From Oscillatoriaceae cyanobacterium Prado104 (GTDB lineage Bacteria > Cyanobacteriota > Cyanobacteriia > Cyanobacteriales > Microcoleaceae): a stretch of DNA of 41,949 bases. The notes below the pieces were generated by a model, which was not told where the DNA came from, did no database searches, and worked only from the letters and a program-made list of their open reading frames with translations. Below are positions 22,872 through 31,748 of this stretch, one piece after another; position 1 is the first letter of the stretch, and every line of letters starts with the position of its first letter. Location: contig JALOON010000061.1 of the NCBI GenBank assembly GCA_025454405.1, positions 1 to 41,949 on the forward strand. Direction: 5' to 3'. The translations under genes were made by a program, and so were the position numbers.

Positions 22872-24041
22872 ATGCGGATAATAATTGAAGGATGGCGATT
22901 TTTGCCGCACTCTTACTCAATATTCAATCAATTTCAGCTTCTAGAAATGCTGAAATACCCCAACTTAGAAATTTTTCACAAAGATATCCCCTATCTCGAT
23001 GAAAATTGGCAGCCAGAAATCGGCTTGTTCAATGTAATTGATGAAAGCGCGATCGCTAATATTCCCCAACCTCCCCACTCCCAAGAAGCAGATGCAACAT
23101 TGCGCATTTCCGTACCTTACAATTTTGCGCCTTCAAATACCGAACGAACTTGCTTGTTTGCTACCACAGAATGGGGAATCTTGCACAACGAAAACTTTAG
23201 AATTACCGGGGCCGCTTCCCTGCGCGAAGGACACAACAACTCAGATATAATTATTATTACGCCTTCTCAGTGGTCGAGAACCGGATTTATCCGCAGCGGC
23301 GCAAATCCCGATCGCACGATAGTCATCCCCTGCGGCATCGATCCGAATATTTACAAACCGATCGCGAAATTAGAGCGCGCAGCTTTGCGCCAACAGTTAG
23401 GATGGGAGGGATTTGTGTTTTTGAATGTCGGCGCAGCTACTCCCAATAAAGGCATCGATTTATTATTAAAAGCTTTTGCAGTTGTTGTTGACAGTTATCC
23501 CGAAGCTAGATTGGTATTAAAAGGAGAAGAAGCAATATATGCCTCGGATTCTCTGATTTCCCAACTCATCGACGAATTAACTTTTGAAGAAGCCGAAAAA
23601 GTTTTACCGCGCATGGCTTATATCGGAGATACGCTATCTTTTGAAAAAATGGCTCAACTGTATCAAGCTGCTGATGCCTACGTGTCTCTTTATTTAGCAG
23701 AAGGATTCAATTTGCCAGCCTTAGAAGCAATTGCTTGCGGTTTGCCAGTTATTTGCACTAAAGGCGGTGCGACGGATGATTTTACCACACCAGAATTTGC
23801 TTTTCATGTCGAAAGTTCTTTTCAAGAAGGTACTTCTAACGGGCAGCAAATATTTCGCTTGATGCCAGATTTAGAACATTCGATCGCTGTCATGAAAAAT
23901 ATTATCGAACAGCAGGAATTCCGCGATCGGGCTGCTATTGCCGGCCCCCAATTTGCAGCGGCTGGATTTACCTGGAAGCAAGTTGCCGATCGATTGCTAG
24001 AGGTACTTTCACCAACTATAGCAGTCCTAAATGAGTCGTAA
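22872..24041 (+). CDS. GT4-type glycosyltransferase 2 (paralogue)
   Basis: 389 residues, collinear with its neighbour over the full length: MRIIIEGWRFLPHSYSIFNQ, FATTEWGILHNENF, VGAATPNKGIDLLLKAF, and EGFNLPALEAIACGLPVICT. About half the positions look identical by eye. The two are therefore a tandem duplication that has diverged, perhaps in acceptor choice. The spacer of 156 bases holds a diverged GGTTGGG-type repeat, so separate promoters are possible. Start ATG 22872 after CAACCAATTAATTA, with no clear Shine-Dalgarno. Confidence 0.88.
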   Translation: MRIIIEGWRFLPHSYSIFNQFQLLEMLKYPNLEIFHKDIPYLDENWQPEIGLFNVIDESAIANIPQPPHSQEADATLRISVPYNFAPSNTERTCLFATTEWGILHNENFRITGAASLREGHNNSDIIIITPSQWSRTGFIRSGANPDRTIVIPCGIDPNIYKPIAKLERAALRQQLGWEGFVFLNVGAATPNKGIDLLLKAFAVVVDSYPEARLVLKGEEAIYASDSLISQLIDELTFEEAEKVLPRMAYIGDTLSFEKMAQLYQAADAYVSLYLAEGFNLPALEAIACGLPVICTKGGATDDFTTPEFAFHVESSFQEGTSNGQQIFRLMPDLEHSIAVMKNIIEQQEFRDRAAIAGPQFAAAGFTWKQVADRLLEVLSPTIAVLNES

Positions 24042-24060
24042 AGTTTTTACCCCACCCCAA

Positions 24061-24083
24061 CCCTCCCCTTAGTAAGGGGAGGG
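24061..24083 (+). terminator. CCCTCCCCTT hairpin after glycosyltransferase 2
   Basis: CCCTCCCCTTA and TAAGGGGAGGG form an 11-base perfect stem with a one-base centre, 20 bases after the stop codon. There is no U-run. The wording is a common dispersed cyanobacterial repeat, which here may act as a transcript end. Confidence 0.5.
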
Positions 24084-24139
24084 AGTAAGAAATTCACAAA
24101 TGATTTGGGAGCTATATAAAACTTATCTAAAATTGAGGC

Positions 24140-24205
24140 AGAAACCGGGTTTTTTTGCGAGACTACTGCATCTCAATTGTAAATCTCAGTAAAAACCCGG
24201 TTTCT
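24140..24205. repeat. AGAAACCGGGTTT hairpin element
   Basis: Outer arms GAAACCGGGTTTTTTT and AAAACCCGGTTTCT pair around about 38 bases. Same family as the arrays at 28703-28870, 29606-29922 and 35251-35318. It lies in the 395-base spacer before the CHAT gene, which otherwise shows only AT-rich DNA. Confidence 0.85.
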
Positions 24206-24436
24206 TTAGTCTATAAAGGGTTTTCTGCGTGGGGTGAGGGCGGGTTTATTTAACCTGTTTGTATGCTTTAAGGTTGCGATCGAACCCGACAAGCGATCGA
24301 TCGCGGTGCAAGATGTGAAGGAAACGCAATATTAAGAAATGCGACAAAAATAAAATTTTAATTTCTATGAATGCTTCCCGTATTTACATTAAGCAGGCTA
24401 GGAAGTAAAATAGAAAAATATTAGGTGGGGGTGGTT

Positions 24437-27136
24437 ATGTTCGATCGCGCTCAATTAGTTTTGGTGGGAATGTCGCTCGCGCTTTCGCTTCAGTTAAGTC
24501 AGCCGATCGCAGCACCATCTGCCATTGCCTCACCCTCACAAACAGCACAAACTAACAATACCGATGCTGCGAAAAGAGCATTCGAGGACGCAGTAAAACT
24601 TTACCAACAAGGAACGGTAGAAGCGAAAAAAAGTGCGATCGCCAAATATGAAGAAGCATTAAAATTGTATCGCGAAGCGGGCGATCGCCAGCAAGAAGCG
24701 GTCGTTCTCTACAACATTGGCAATGTTTACTCGGAATTGGGAGAGAAACAAAAAGCGCTGGATTATTACAGCCAATCTTTGCCGATAAGTCGCGCCGTCG
24801 GCAATCGCTTGCTGGAAGCTAGCACCCTCAACAACATTGGCAATGTTTACTCGGATTGGGGAGAGAAACAAAAAGCGCTGGATTATTACAGCCAATCTCT
24901 TACTCTAATTCGAGCCGTCGGCAATCGCTCGTTTGAAGCTCGCACCCTCAACAACATTGGCAATGTTTACTCAAATTTGGGAGAGCAACAAAAAGCGCTA
25001 GATTATTACAGCCAATCTCTGCCGATAAGTCGCGCCGTCGGCGATCGCTGGCAGGAAGCTAGTACCCTCAACAACATTGGCAAAGTTTACTTGGATTTGG
25101 GAGATCAACAAAAAGCGCTGGATTATTACAACCAATCTCTGCCGATAAGTCGCGCCGTCGGCGATCGATCGCTTGAAGCTACCACCCTCAACAACATTGG
25201 CAAAGTCTACTCGGATTTGGGAGAGCAACAAAAAGCACTGGATTATTACAGCCAATCTCTGCCTATAAGTCGCGCCGTCAGCGATCGCTGGCAGGAAGTT
25301 ACCACCCTCAACAACATTGGCAAAGTCTACTCGGATTTGGGAGAGCAACAAAAAGCGCTGGATTATTACAGTCAATCTCTGCCGATAAGTCAAGCCGTTG
25401 GCAATCGATCGCTTGAAGTGGAAGTCCTTTACAACATAGCGTTTGTCAAGCGCGATCGCGGAAATCTGACCGAAGCCCTCAAAGACATCCTAGACTGTAT
25501 CGAAATCATCGAAAATCTCCGCACCAAAATTATCAGCCCAGAACTCCGCGCCTCATACTTTGCCACAGTACAAAACTACTACGAATTGTACATCGACCTG
25601 TTAATGCAACTGCACAAACAGCAGCCAAATTCTCACTACAATATCAAAGCCTTTGAAGCCAGCGAACGTTCCAGGGCCCGCAGTCTCCTCGAACTCCTCT
25701 CTGAAAGTAATGCCAACATTCGCGAAGGAGTTACCCCCGATCTACTGGAGCAAGAAAAGCGCTTGCAACAGCAACTCGATTCCATAGAAAAGCGCCGCAT
25801 CGCATTAGTCAGCGTCCCCAATCCCAACTTAACTCAAGTCGAAGCTCTCGACAAACAGCAATTAGAATTATTGCAACAATACCAGCAAAACCAAACTCAA
25901 ATTCGCAGCACTAGCCCCCGCTACGCCGCCCTTACCCAACCCCAACCTTTAACACTGCGGGAAATTCAAAAACAGATTCTGGATGAAAACACAATTTTAT
26001 TGCAATATTCCCTCGGCGAAAACCGCAGTTATTTATGGGTTGTCACCTCAACCGATATCACCAGCTACGAATTACCAAAACGCGCCGACATCGAAACAGC
26101 CGCCCGCAATTTCCTAGAAAGCTTAACTTACCCCCGTTTGAGAGATTTTCCTAAAAGAGTTGCTGAAGCTAGCACTTCTTTTAGTCAATTAATTTTACAG
26201 CCTGCCATCTCTCAACTCGAACAAAAACGCTTATTAATTGTTGCCGACGGCATTCTTCACTATACCCCTTTTGCAGCTTTAACAATTCCTCAAACAGGCG
26301 GAATCACTCACAATAATTTCTTGATTTCCCAACATGAAATTATTACCTTACCTTCGGCTTCAACCCTCGCCCTTCTCCGGAAAAGTTACGCCGATCGAAA
26401 ACCGCCCAGTCAAATTTTAGCAGTTTTAGCCGATCCGGTTTTTAGCCCAGACGATGACCGAATTAAAAACAAACTTACCCGAGAAACCACCGAAAAGCTA
26501 GAATCAACCAATTTGGGTTTAAATCGATCGCTCCGCAGTTCTAATATGTCTTGGCCGCCCAAACGCCTGCCATTTAGCCGTCAAGAATCCCAAACAATTT
26601 TAAATTTAATTCCGACGGTTTCGAGACTTCAAAAATTAGATTTTGCCGCCAGTCGCCAGACTGCTACAGAGCGCAATTTAGTCAACTATCAAATCCTGCA
26701 CTTTGCCACTCACGGCATTGCCAACAGTGCCAATCCCGAACTGTCAGGAATTCTCATGTCTATGGTAGACGAAACAGGCAATCCTGTCAATGGTTTTTTG
26801 CGCCTCACCGATATTTTTAACTTGAAACTAGCGGCTAACTTGGTAGTTTTGAGCGCTTGTCAAACGGGCATGGGACAGAACGTTAAAGGTGAGGGCATGA
26901 TAGGATTGACTCGGGGTTTCATGTATGCGGGCGCGCAGCGGGTGGCGGTGAGTTTGTGGAGCGTGGACGATGAAGGAACTGCTGTATTGATGCAAATGTT
27001 TTATCAGAAAATGCTGCAAGAAAAGTTAGCGCCTGCCGCAGCTTTAAGGGCGGCACAGTTGGAAATGATGCAGCAAGAGAAATGGAGTTCGCCCTATTAT
27101 TGGGCGGCTTTTACGCTGCAAGGTGAGTGGAAATGA
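24437..27136 (+). CDS. TPR-CHAT protein (caspase-like protease domain)
   Basis: 899 residues. A signal peptide (LVLVGMSLALSLQLSQPIAA) suggests export. Residues ~40-350 hold TPR/tetratricopeptide-like repeats of 40 residues, seven of them nearly identical (LNNIGNVYSDLGEQQKALDY type). A coiled, Gln-rich stretch (~420-500) follows, then a CHAT domain from ~560 to the end. The caspase-type dyad is intact: His759 in HFATHG and Cys808 in LSACQTG; the end motif SPYYWAAFTLQGEW is typical. CHAT proteases cut a partner protein, and some serve in bacterial immunity; this one has no effector gene beside it, so its role is open. ATG 24437 is preferred to GTG 24425 because AGGTGGGGG lies at the right distance and the signal peptide starts there. 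Confidence 0.9.
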   Translation: MFDRAQLVLVGMSLALSLQLSQPIAAPSAIASPSQTAQTNNTDAAKRAFEDAVKLYQQGTVEAKKSAIAKYEEALKLYREAGDRQQEAVVLYNIGNVYSELGEKQKALDYYSQSLPISRAVGNRLLEASTLNNIGNVYSDWGEKQKALDYYSQSLTLIRAVGNRSFEARTLNNIGNVYSNLGEQQKALDYYSQSLPISRAVGDRWQEASTLNNIGKVYLDLGDQQKALDYYNQSLPISRAVGDRSLEATTLNNIGKVYSDLGEQQKALDYYSQSLPISRAVSDRWQEVTTLNNIGKVYSDLGEQQKALDYYSQSLPISQAVGNRSLEVEVLYNIAFVKRDRGNLTEALKDILDCIEIIENLRTKIISPELRASYFATVQNYYELYIDLLMQLHKQQPNSHYNIKAFEASERSRARSLLELLSESNANIREGVTPDLLEQEKRLQQQLDSIEKRRIALVSVPNPNLTQVEALDKQQLELLQQYQQNQTQIRSTSPRYAALTQPQPLTLREIQKQILDENTILLQYSLGENRSYLWVVTSTDITSYELPKRADIETAARNFLESLTYPRLRDFPKRVAEASTSFSQLILQPAISQLEQKRLLIVADGILHYTPFAALTIPQTGGITHNNFLISQHEIITLPSASTLALLRKSYADRKPPSQILAVLADPVFSPDDDRIKNKLTRETTEKLESTNLGLNRSLRSSNMSWPPKRLPFSRQESQTILNLIPTVSRLQKLDFAASRQTATERNLVNYQILHFATHGIANSANPELSGILMSMVDETGNPVNGFLRLTDIFNLKLAANLVVLSACQTGMGQNVKGEGMIGLTRGFMYAGAQRVAVSLWSVDDEGTAVLMQMFYQKMLQEKLAPAAALRAAQLEMMQQEKWSSPYYWAAFTLQGEWK
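24690..25430 (+). repeat. 120-bp tandem repeats encoding TPRs
   Basis: About six to seven direct repeats of exactly 120 bases. Long runs such as CAAAAAGCGCTGGATTATTA and CTCAACAACATTGGCAAAGT are unchanged from copy to copy. Third-position identity is high, so recent amplification or gene conversion is more likely than protein-level selection alone. Confidence 0.93.
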
Positions 27137-27144
27137 AGCGATTT

Positions 27145-27290
27145 TAGATTGGGGATTGGGAATTGGGGATTGGGGATTGGGGATTTGAAATTGTGGAGGG
27201 ATTTGAGATTGGAGATTGGAGATTGGGGATTTGAGATTTGGGATTTGAAATTTGGTGGATTTTAGATTGGGTATGGGAAATTGTAGGTGA
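27145..27290. repeat. GGGATTGGGGATT-type low-complexity tract
   Basis: Repeated words GATTGGGGATTGGGGATT and GGGATTTGAGATTTGGGA run for about 145 bases on the plus strand after the CHAT gene. The same wording, in complement, lies at 39350-39420. It fills half of the 337-base spacer; the rest (27291-27473) should hold the promoter of the GTPase gene. Confidence 0.8.
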
Positions 27291-27473
27291 GTTACGATAG
27301 TTTTAGTTTTAGCTGAGTGTCGCTTTCCAGACGCGGGCGAGCGACCTCTTCCTCGAAGTTAGTTGCATCGGGCGATCGAAACTTGACAGCAAGCCACTTT
27401 TAGCGTAAATCCCGTACTAAGATACAATAAGAACCACAAGTTTAAACGATCGACCTTACTCAAAAGTCCAGTT

Positions 27474-28631
27474 ATGCAATCTACAACAACTCACTCCGAG
27501 ACAGCACCGACAATGGACGCTCCCAAACACGGTTTGCCAGTTACGATCATTACAGGATTTCTCGGCAGCGGCAAAACCACCCTGCTCAACCACATCCTGA
27601 CCAACCAACAAGGTTTAAAAACAGCAGTTTTAGTCAATGAATTCGGCGAAATCGGCATCGACAACGAACTGATCGTCAGCACCGATGACAACATGGTAGA
27701 GTTGAATAACGGTTGCATCTGCTGCACGATTAACGAAGATTTGGTAAATGCTGTTTACAAAGTTCTGGAACGTCAAGATAATCTCGATTATTTGGTAGTT
27801 GAAACAACCGGACTGGCAGATCCGCTACCAGTTGCTTTAACATTTTTAGGCACAGAATTGCGAGACATGACTCGTCTCGATTCGATCGTCACAGTCGTAG
27901 ATGCTGCCAACTACAGTTTGGATTTGTTCAACTCTCAAGCCGCCCACAGTCAAATAGCTTACGGCGATATTATTATCCTCAACAAAACAGATTTGGTTGA
28001 GGAAGCCGATCTAGATTTGTTAGAAGTTAAAATTCGCGATGTCAAACAAGGAGCTCGCATTTTGCGCAGCGTAAAATCGGAAGTTCCCCTGCCTCTGATC
28101 CTCAGTATCGGATTGTTTGAATCTGACAAATATTTCCAACCTGAGGAAACTGCTAGCAGTCACGACCAGCACGACCACCACCATCACCACCATCACCACG
28201 ACCACCACCATCACGAACATCACGACCATCACGACCATCACGACTGCGACCATCACGACCATCACGACCATCACGACCATCACCACCACCATCATTCAAA
28301 CCATTTAGAAAATGATGGATTTACCTCAATTTCATTTCAGAGCGACCAACCGTTTTCTTTGAGGAAATTTCAGTATTTCTTAGACAACCAACTGCCAACA
28401 AACGTATTTCGGGCGAAAGGAATTATGTGGTTTGAGGAAAGTCCCAAACGTCACATTTTCCACTTGAGCGGCAAACGTTTTTCGATCGACGATGATGAAT
28501 GGAAAGGTACTCCCAAAAATCAGATAGTTTTGATCGGTCAGGGTTTGGATACCGAGACTTTGCGATCGCAATTAGAAAACTGCCTCTGTATGGCATCACC
28601 CAATCGCGGTAAAGGGTTTGGGAAAAATTAG
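27474..28631 (+). CDS. COG0523 (CobW/ZNG1-like) GTPase with His-rich metal-binding tract
   Basis: 385 residues of the G3E GTPase family, metal chaperones for zinc or cobalt. Walker A GFLGSGKTT (28-36), the metal-binding CICC motif (81-84), VVETTGLADP (Walker B region) and NKTD (170-173) are all present. Between residues 230 and 277 is a stretch of about 48 residues made of His and Asp with one Cys, far more than the few His found in many members; it should bind several metal ions. A C-terminal CobW domain follows (RAKGIMWFEESPKRHIFHLS). Zinc delivery is the likeliest role, by family. I looked for a Zur-type 7-1-7 inverted repeat upstream and did not find one. Confidence 0.92.
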   Translation: MQSTTTHSETAPTMDAPKHGLPVTIITGFLGSGKTTLLNHILTNQQGLKTAVLVNEFGEIGIDNELIVSTDDNMVELNNGCICCTINEDLVNAVYKVLERQDNLDYLVVETTGLADPLPVALTFLGTELRDMTRLDSIVTVVDAANYSLDLFNSQAAHSQIAYGDIIILNKTDLVEEADLDLLEVKIRDVKQGARILRSVKSEVPLPLILSIGLFESDKYFQPEETASSHDQHDHHHHHHHHDHHHHEHHDHHDHHDCDHHDHHDHHDHHHHHHSNHLENDGFTSISFQSDQPFSLRKFQYFLDNQLPTNVFRAKGIMWFEESPKRHIFHLSGKRFSIDDDEWKGTPKNQIVLIGQGLDTETLRSQLENCLCMASPNRGKGFGKN

Positions 28632-28702
28632 CAAATGAAAAGTCAAAATAGCAAGGAAAATTTGGCTTTTTCAGTTTGACTTTTTTGCGATCGCGCTAAT
28701 CT

Positions 28703-28895
28703 CAGAAACCGGGTTTCTTCCTAGATTTTTCGTACTCAACAAATACGATCGATAGAAACCCGGTTTCTCGCCACCCAACGAAAGAAATTCGATCGCGCCA
28801 ATCTCAGAAACCGGGTTTCTTCCTAGATCTTTCGCACTCAGCAAAGGTTTGTCGGAGAAACCCGGTTTCTCGCCACCTAGCGAGAGAAATTCGAT
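28703..28895. repeat. AGAAACCGGGTTTCT hairpin array, left of the toxin-antitoxin pair
   Basis: Two direct copies of a unit of about 102 bases, each with CAGAAACCGGGTTTCT (28703, 28805) and GAAACCCGGTTTCTCG (28755, 28857), then GAGAAATTCGATCG-type wording. Each core is itself a palindrome, and the two cores of a unit are inverted to each other. Confidence 0.92.
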
Positions 28896-28981
28896 CGCCC
28901 CTCCAAATGTGGAAAAAACGGATAGATAGCGGTATAATAGATATAGTAATAATTTACAAACGTAAAAACAGAATTATAAAT

Positions 28982-29248
28982 ATGCCAAAATACCTGACCA
29001 TTACAGAAGCGCAACAACAACTACCAAAGTGGCCGGATGACTTGGCGGTAGAGCCAGCTATTATTACTAAGGATGGTAAACCAGCGATCGTGGCGCTCAG
29101 TTTTCAACAATTTGAATCTTTGTTAGAAACGATCGAAATTCTTTCAGATAGCGAGTTTGTGGCTCAGTTGCGATCGGGAATTCAACAAGCTCAGAGGGGA
29201 GAAACAATAGACTTACAACAGTTAAAAGCAGAGTTAAATTTTGAATAG
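28982..29248 (+). CDS. Phd/YefM-type antitoxin
   Basis: 88 residues. The N-terminal PKYLTITEAQQQLPKWPDDL and DGKPAIVALSFQQFESLLET are the DNA-binding Phd/YefM fold; the C-terminal tail (LRSGIQQAQRGETIDLQQLK) should wrap the toxin. It is 9 bases upstream of the toxin gene, in the usual antitoxin-first order, and is probably autoregulatory. Start ATG 28982; an upstream frame to 28907 is AT-rich and unlike the family. The TATAATAGATATAGTAATAA stretch at about 28932-28951 is the likely promoter region. Confidence 0.85.
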   Translation: MPKYLTITEAQQQLPKWPDDLAVEPAIITKDGKPAIVALSFQQFESLLETIEILSDSEFVAQLRSGIQQAQRGETIDLQQLKAELNFE

Positions 29249-29257
29249 CTATTAAAA

Positions 29258-29602
29258 ATGGAGCCTGTAGAGTATCAAGTTATTTTGACCGAACAAGCGC
29301 GGCAGCTATTTGCTGAAATCAAAGATCGGCGGGAGCAACACTTACTCTTAGCAAGATTGGAGAAACTCAAGCACGAACCAGAAAAACAAGGGAAAGCTTT
29401 ATCGGAAGAGTTGACTGGCTATCGCAGCATCCGCGCCGTAGGTCAGCGTTACCGAATTATTTATCAAATTGTACAAGATAAAGTGCTAGTTGTAGTAGTA
29501 GGAATAGGACGGCGTAAAGAAGGTGATAAACGAGATGTTTACACAGTAACAATGCGGCTTTTAGTAGAGATGATGCGAGAGTCAGACAGCGATGATGAAT
29601 AA
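29258..29602 (+). CDS. RelE/ParE-superfamily toxin
   Basis: 114 residues. The fold signature is present: YQVILTEQARQLFAEI, LARLEKLKHEPEKQGKALSE, ELTGYRSIRAVGQRYRIIYQ, and VLVVVVGIGRRKEGDKRDVY. RelE-like members cut mRNA on the ribosome and ParE-like members block gyrase; which one applies here cannot be told. An extra C-terminal tail of about 20 residues (MRLLVEMMRESDSDDE) ends acidic, longer than usual. ATG 29258 is 9 bases after the antitoxin stop, so the genes are cotranscribed. Confidence 0.85.
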   Translation: MEPVEYQVILTEQARQLFAEIKDRREQHLLLARLEKLKHEPEKQGKALSEELTGYRSIRAVGQRYRIIYQIVQDKVLVVVVGIGRRKEGDKRDVYTVTMRLLVEMMRESDSDDE

Positions 29603-29605
29603 TCG

Positions 29606-29922
29606 CAAACCCGGTTTCTCGCCACCTAACGAGAGAAATTCGATCGCCCTAATCTCAGAAACCGGGTTTCTTCCTAGATCTTTCACACTCAGCAAAGGTT
29701 TGTTGCAGAAACCCGGTTTCTCGCCACCTCGCGCCAATCTCAGAAACCGGGTTTCTTCCTAGATTTTTCGCACTCAGCAAAGGTTTGTCAATGACGGGCC
29801 GGTGACTTTAGTGCTCGATCGAGATGCTGCTTGAGTTAGGACTTACACAATATTCAGAAACCGGGTTTTTTACTGAATCTCTGGGCTGCAACGCCTATAT
29901 TTGCTAAAAAACCCCGTTTCTT
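29606..29922. repeat. AGAAACCGGGTTTCT hairpin array, right of the toxin-antitoxin pair
   Basis: It opens 4 bases after the toxin gene with a right half-unit (AAACCCGGTTTCTCGCCACC at 29606), followed by a full unit (29655-29740), a left half-unit (29741-29791), and a separate diverged hairpin (29854-29922, CAGAAACCGGGTTTTTTACT and AAACCCCGTTTCTTGG). Confidence 0.9.
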
Positions 29923-30416
29923 GGCTCCCAACGCGAAACTCGATCGAATTATTGAGTACCAATTTGCAAATTAACCGGATTGCCAAACCATCGCAGCGTA
30001 AGCTAAGAACACGCGGATATTCGCTACAATTTCCCGCCACCCGATTCCCGAACATTCCACCCCAAAATTTCGTCAAAAAACCAGTTTTTCAAGCGTCACA
30101 CTAAACGGCCTGCTAACACGCTCCCTCACAAGACCGATCGCCCTTGCCATCCAGCAGCTCAGAATGCTTGCGCGACAAGGGTTTAAGCGCGATCGAAACC
30201 AGCATCTACAGTCAGCCAGCGCGATCGGATTCAGCAGCCAAAAACAGTTACCTGAGAGAGTGGTACACCGCACTCACTCTGACAATCGCTACTTCTCTAA
30301 CATTCAAAGTATAGAGAGTTGAATCAGCACGGCGAGCGAAATACACCACCAACTGACACTCTCTGACAACTGTCCTCGCACTGTCGATGCGGTGCCCTAT
30401 CTACCCGGTAAATCCT
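29923..30416. other. Long gene-free leader before hetZ
   Basis: About 490 bases without a believable gene. I see only scattered GATCG words and AGAGAG/CTCTCT stretches near 30255-30365 (ACCTGAGAGAGTGG, AAAGTATAGAGAGTTGAATC, CTGACACTCTCTGAC). Long, regulated upstream regions are known for hetZ in heterocyst formers, but I cannot point to a HetR or NtcA site here. Confidence 0.4.
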
Positions 30417-31649
30417 ATGTCTCTCAAAACTGCCACCCCCACCGCCAACACCGTTGCTTTCACCAACTTCATTCCTGCCACCCACGAACCAACCGCCGAA
30501 ATCAACGCGCTTCCCAGTGTCGATACCCTAGCTGTATATGAATTCGCGCTCAAAGAATTGCAAGCGCACATGAAAACTGCCAATCGCAGCGCTCAAAATG
30601 TAGCAATGCGAATTGCCAAAGAAGTTGAACGCATTTGCCAAAAGAGCGATCGCATTCAAATTTCCGGCGAAGTTCAAGCTTGGCAAATCACTTTAGCCCA
30701 GCACCGCCTGCAAAAAATCCTCGAATTCTATCACTTCGGTTCCAAACAAGGCCGCATCGAACTGCACTCTCACCTCGGCTCGATGATTTACCGCCATGTT
30801 GCCTCTTTTCGATCGAACTTGAATTTCCAAGCTCGCTACAACATGATTGAAGACTTCTTGCAAGGTTTTTACATCGAATCTCTGCGGGCTTTCCGGCGGG
30901 AACACCAACTCGAAGCTGACTACCAGCCCCGCACTCAAATCGAACTGGCCGAGTACATGGCTTTCACCGAACACTATGCCAAGCGGCAAATCGGTTTGCC
31001 CGGCCGCTCCCGCCAGCGCCTGATCGTGTTGCGCGCTCAAGGCTTTGCTAAGGGACAGCCTCCCGAAACCGCGATCGACATTGAAATGGCTGTCGAGTCC
31101 GGCAAGGGAGAAGAAGCGGAAATGTACAGCCGTTCTCCGGCGCTGCAACAAGTACGCGAGCAAATGGTTTCGGAAACCGTCGATCCGGCCGATGCAGTGC
31201 TGCGCGATCGAGTAATCTCGGAATTGATCGCTTATTTGGAATCGCAAAATCAATCGGATTGCGTGAACTACTTAACATTAAAATTGCAAGACCTTTCGGC
31301 TTCAGAAATCGATCGCATCCTCGGTTTGACTGCCCGCCAGCGCGACTACTTGCAACAACGCTTTAAGTACCATGTCGAAAAATTTGCCCGCACTCAAAAC
31401 TGGAAATTAGTGCACGAATGGTTGGGCGCTGATGTCGATCAAAAATTGGGCATGACTTCGGACAAATGGCAAGAATTTCAAGCTCAATTGTCGCCCGAAC
31501 AGCAAGTAATGTTGGAAATGAAGCGGAATCAAGAAAGTGACAAAGCGATCGGTGCCGCGATCGGCTGCACTCCGAAACAAGTTCAAAAACGCTGGGCGCA
31601 ATTGCTGGAAATCGCCAGCCAGACTCGCAACAGCAGCAGCCAAGCCTAG
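30417..31649 (+). CDS. hetZ: HetZ-family regulator
   Basis: 410 residues, close to the ~400 of Anabaena HetZ. The conserved core is recognisable: SAQNVAMRIAKEVERICQKS, LAQHRLQKILEFYHFGSKQG, RIELHSHLGSMIYRHV, IEDFLQGFYIESLRAFRREH, and ELAEYMAFTEHYAKRQIGLP. The C-terminal part (SASEIDRILGLTARQRDYLQ and GAAIGCTPKQVQKRWAQLL) looks like helix-turn-helix segments. In Anabaena HetZ is a DNA-binding regulator of early heterocyst differentiation; filamentous species without heterocysts also carry it, with unknown role. Its usual neighbours patU5 and patU3 are absent here. Start ATG 30417 is preferred to GTG 30387. The family call is from memory of the sequence. Confidence 0.8.
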   Translation: MSLKTATPTANTVAFTNFIPATHEPTAEINALPSVDTLAVYEFALKELQAHMKTANRSAQNVAMRIAKEVERICQKSDRIQISGEVQAWQITLAQHRLQKILEFYHFGSKQGRIELHSHLGSMIYRHVASFRSNLNFQARYNMIEDFLQGFYIESLRAFRREHQLEADYQPRTQIELAEYMAFTEHYAKRQIGLPGRSRQRLIVLRAQGFAKGQPPETAIDIEMAVESGKGEEAEMYSRSPALQQVREQMVSETVDPADAVLRDRVISELIAYLESQNQSDCVNYLTLKLQDLSASEIDRILGLTARQRDYLQQRFKYHVEKFARTQNWKLVHEWLGADVDQKLGMTSDKWQEFQAQLSPEQQVMLEMKRNQESDKAIGAAIGCTPKQVQKRWAQLLEIASQTRNSSSQA

Positions 31650-31748
31650 TAGGTTCCCCAACATGGATAAAACACTGCTGTTATTTGGAAAGCGCGATCG
31701 GGCCGGGCGCTTGCAAGAAATTGCCCGCCCCGCGATCGCTCTCAAATC

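Noticed and set aside
27291..27473. Zur box upstream of the COG0523 GTPase
   Set aside because: No 7-1-7 inverted repeat was found by eye; TTGACA (27383) and TACAAT (27423) are 34 bases apart, too far for one promoter.
28020..28295. Val/Met-rich protein antisense to the His-rich tract
   Set aside because: A reverse-strand reading of His/Asp codons; no independent support.
28703..29791. CRISPR array from regularly spaced palindromes
   Set aside because: The intervals between palindromes are themselves repeated and not unique, and no cas genes are near.
29870..30273. Small ORFs before hetZ
   Set aside because: Short, overlapping on both strands, no ribosome sites and no motifs.
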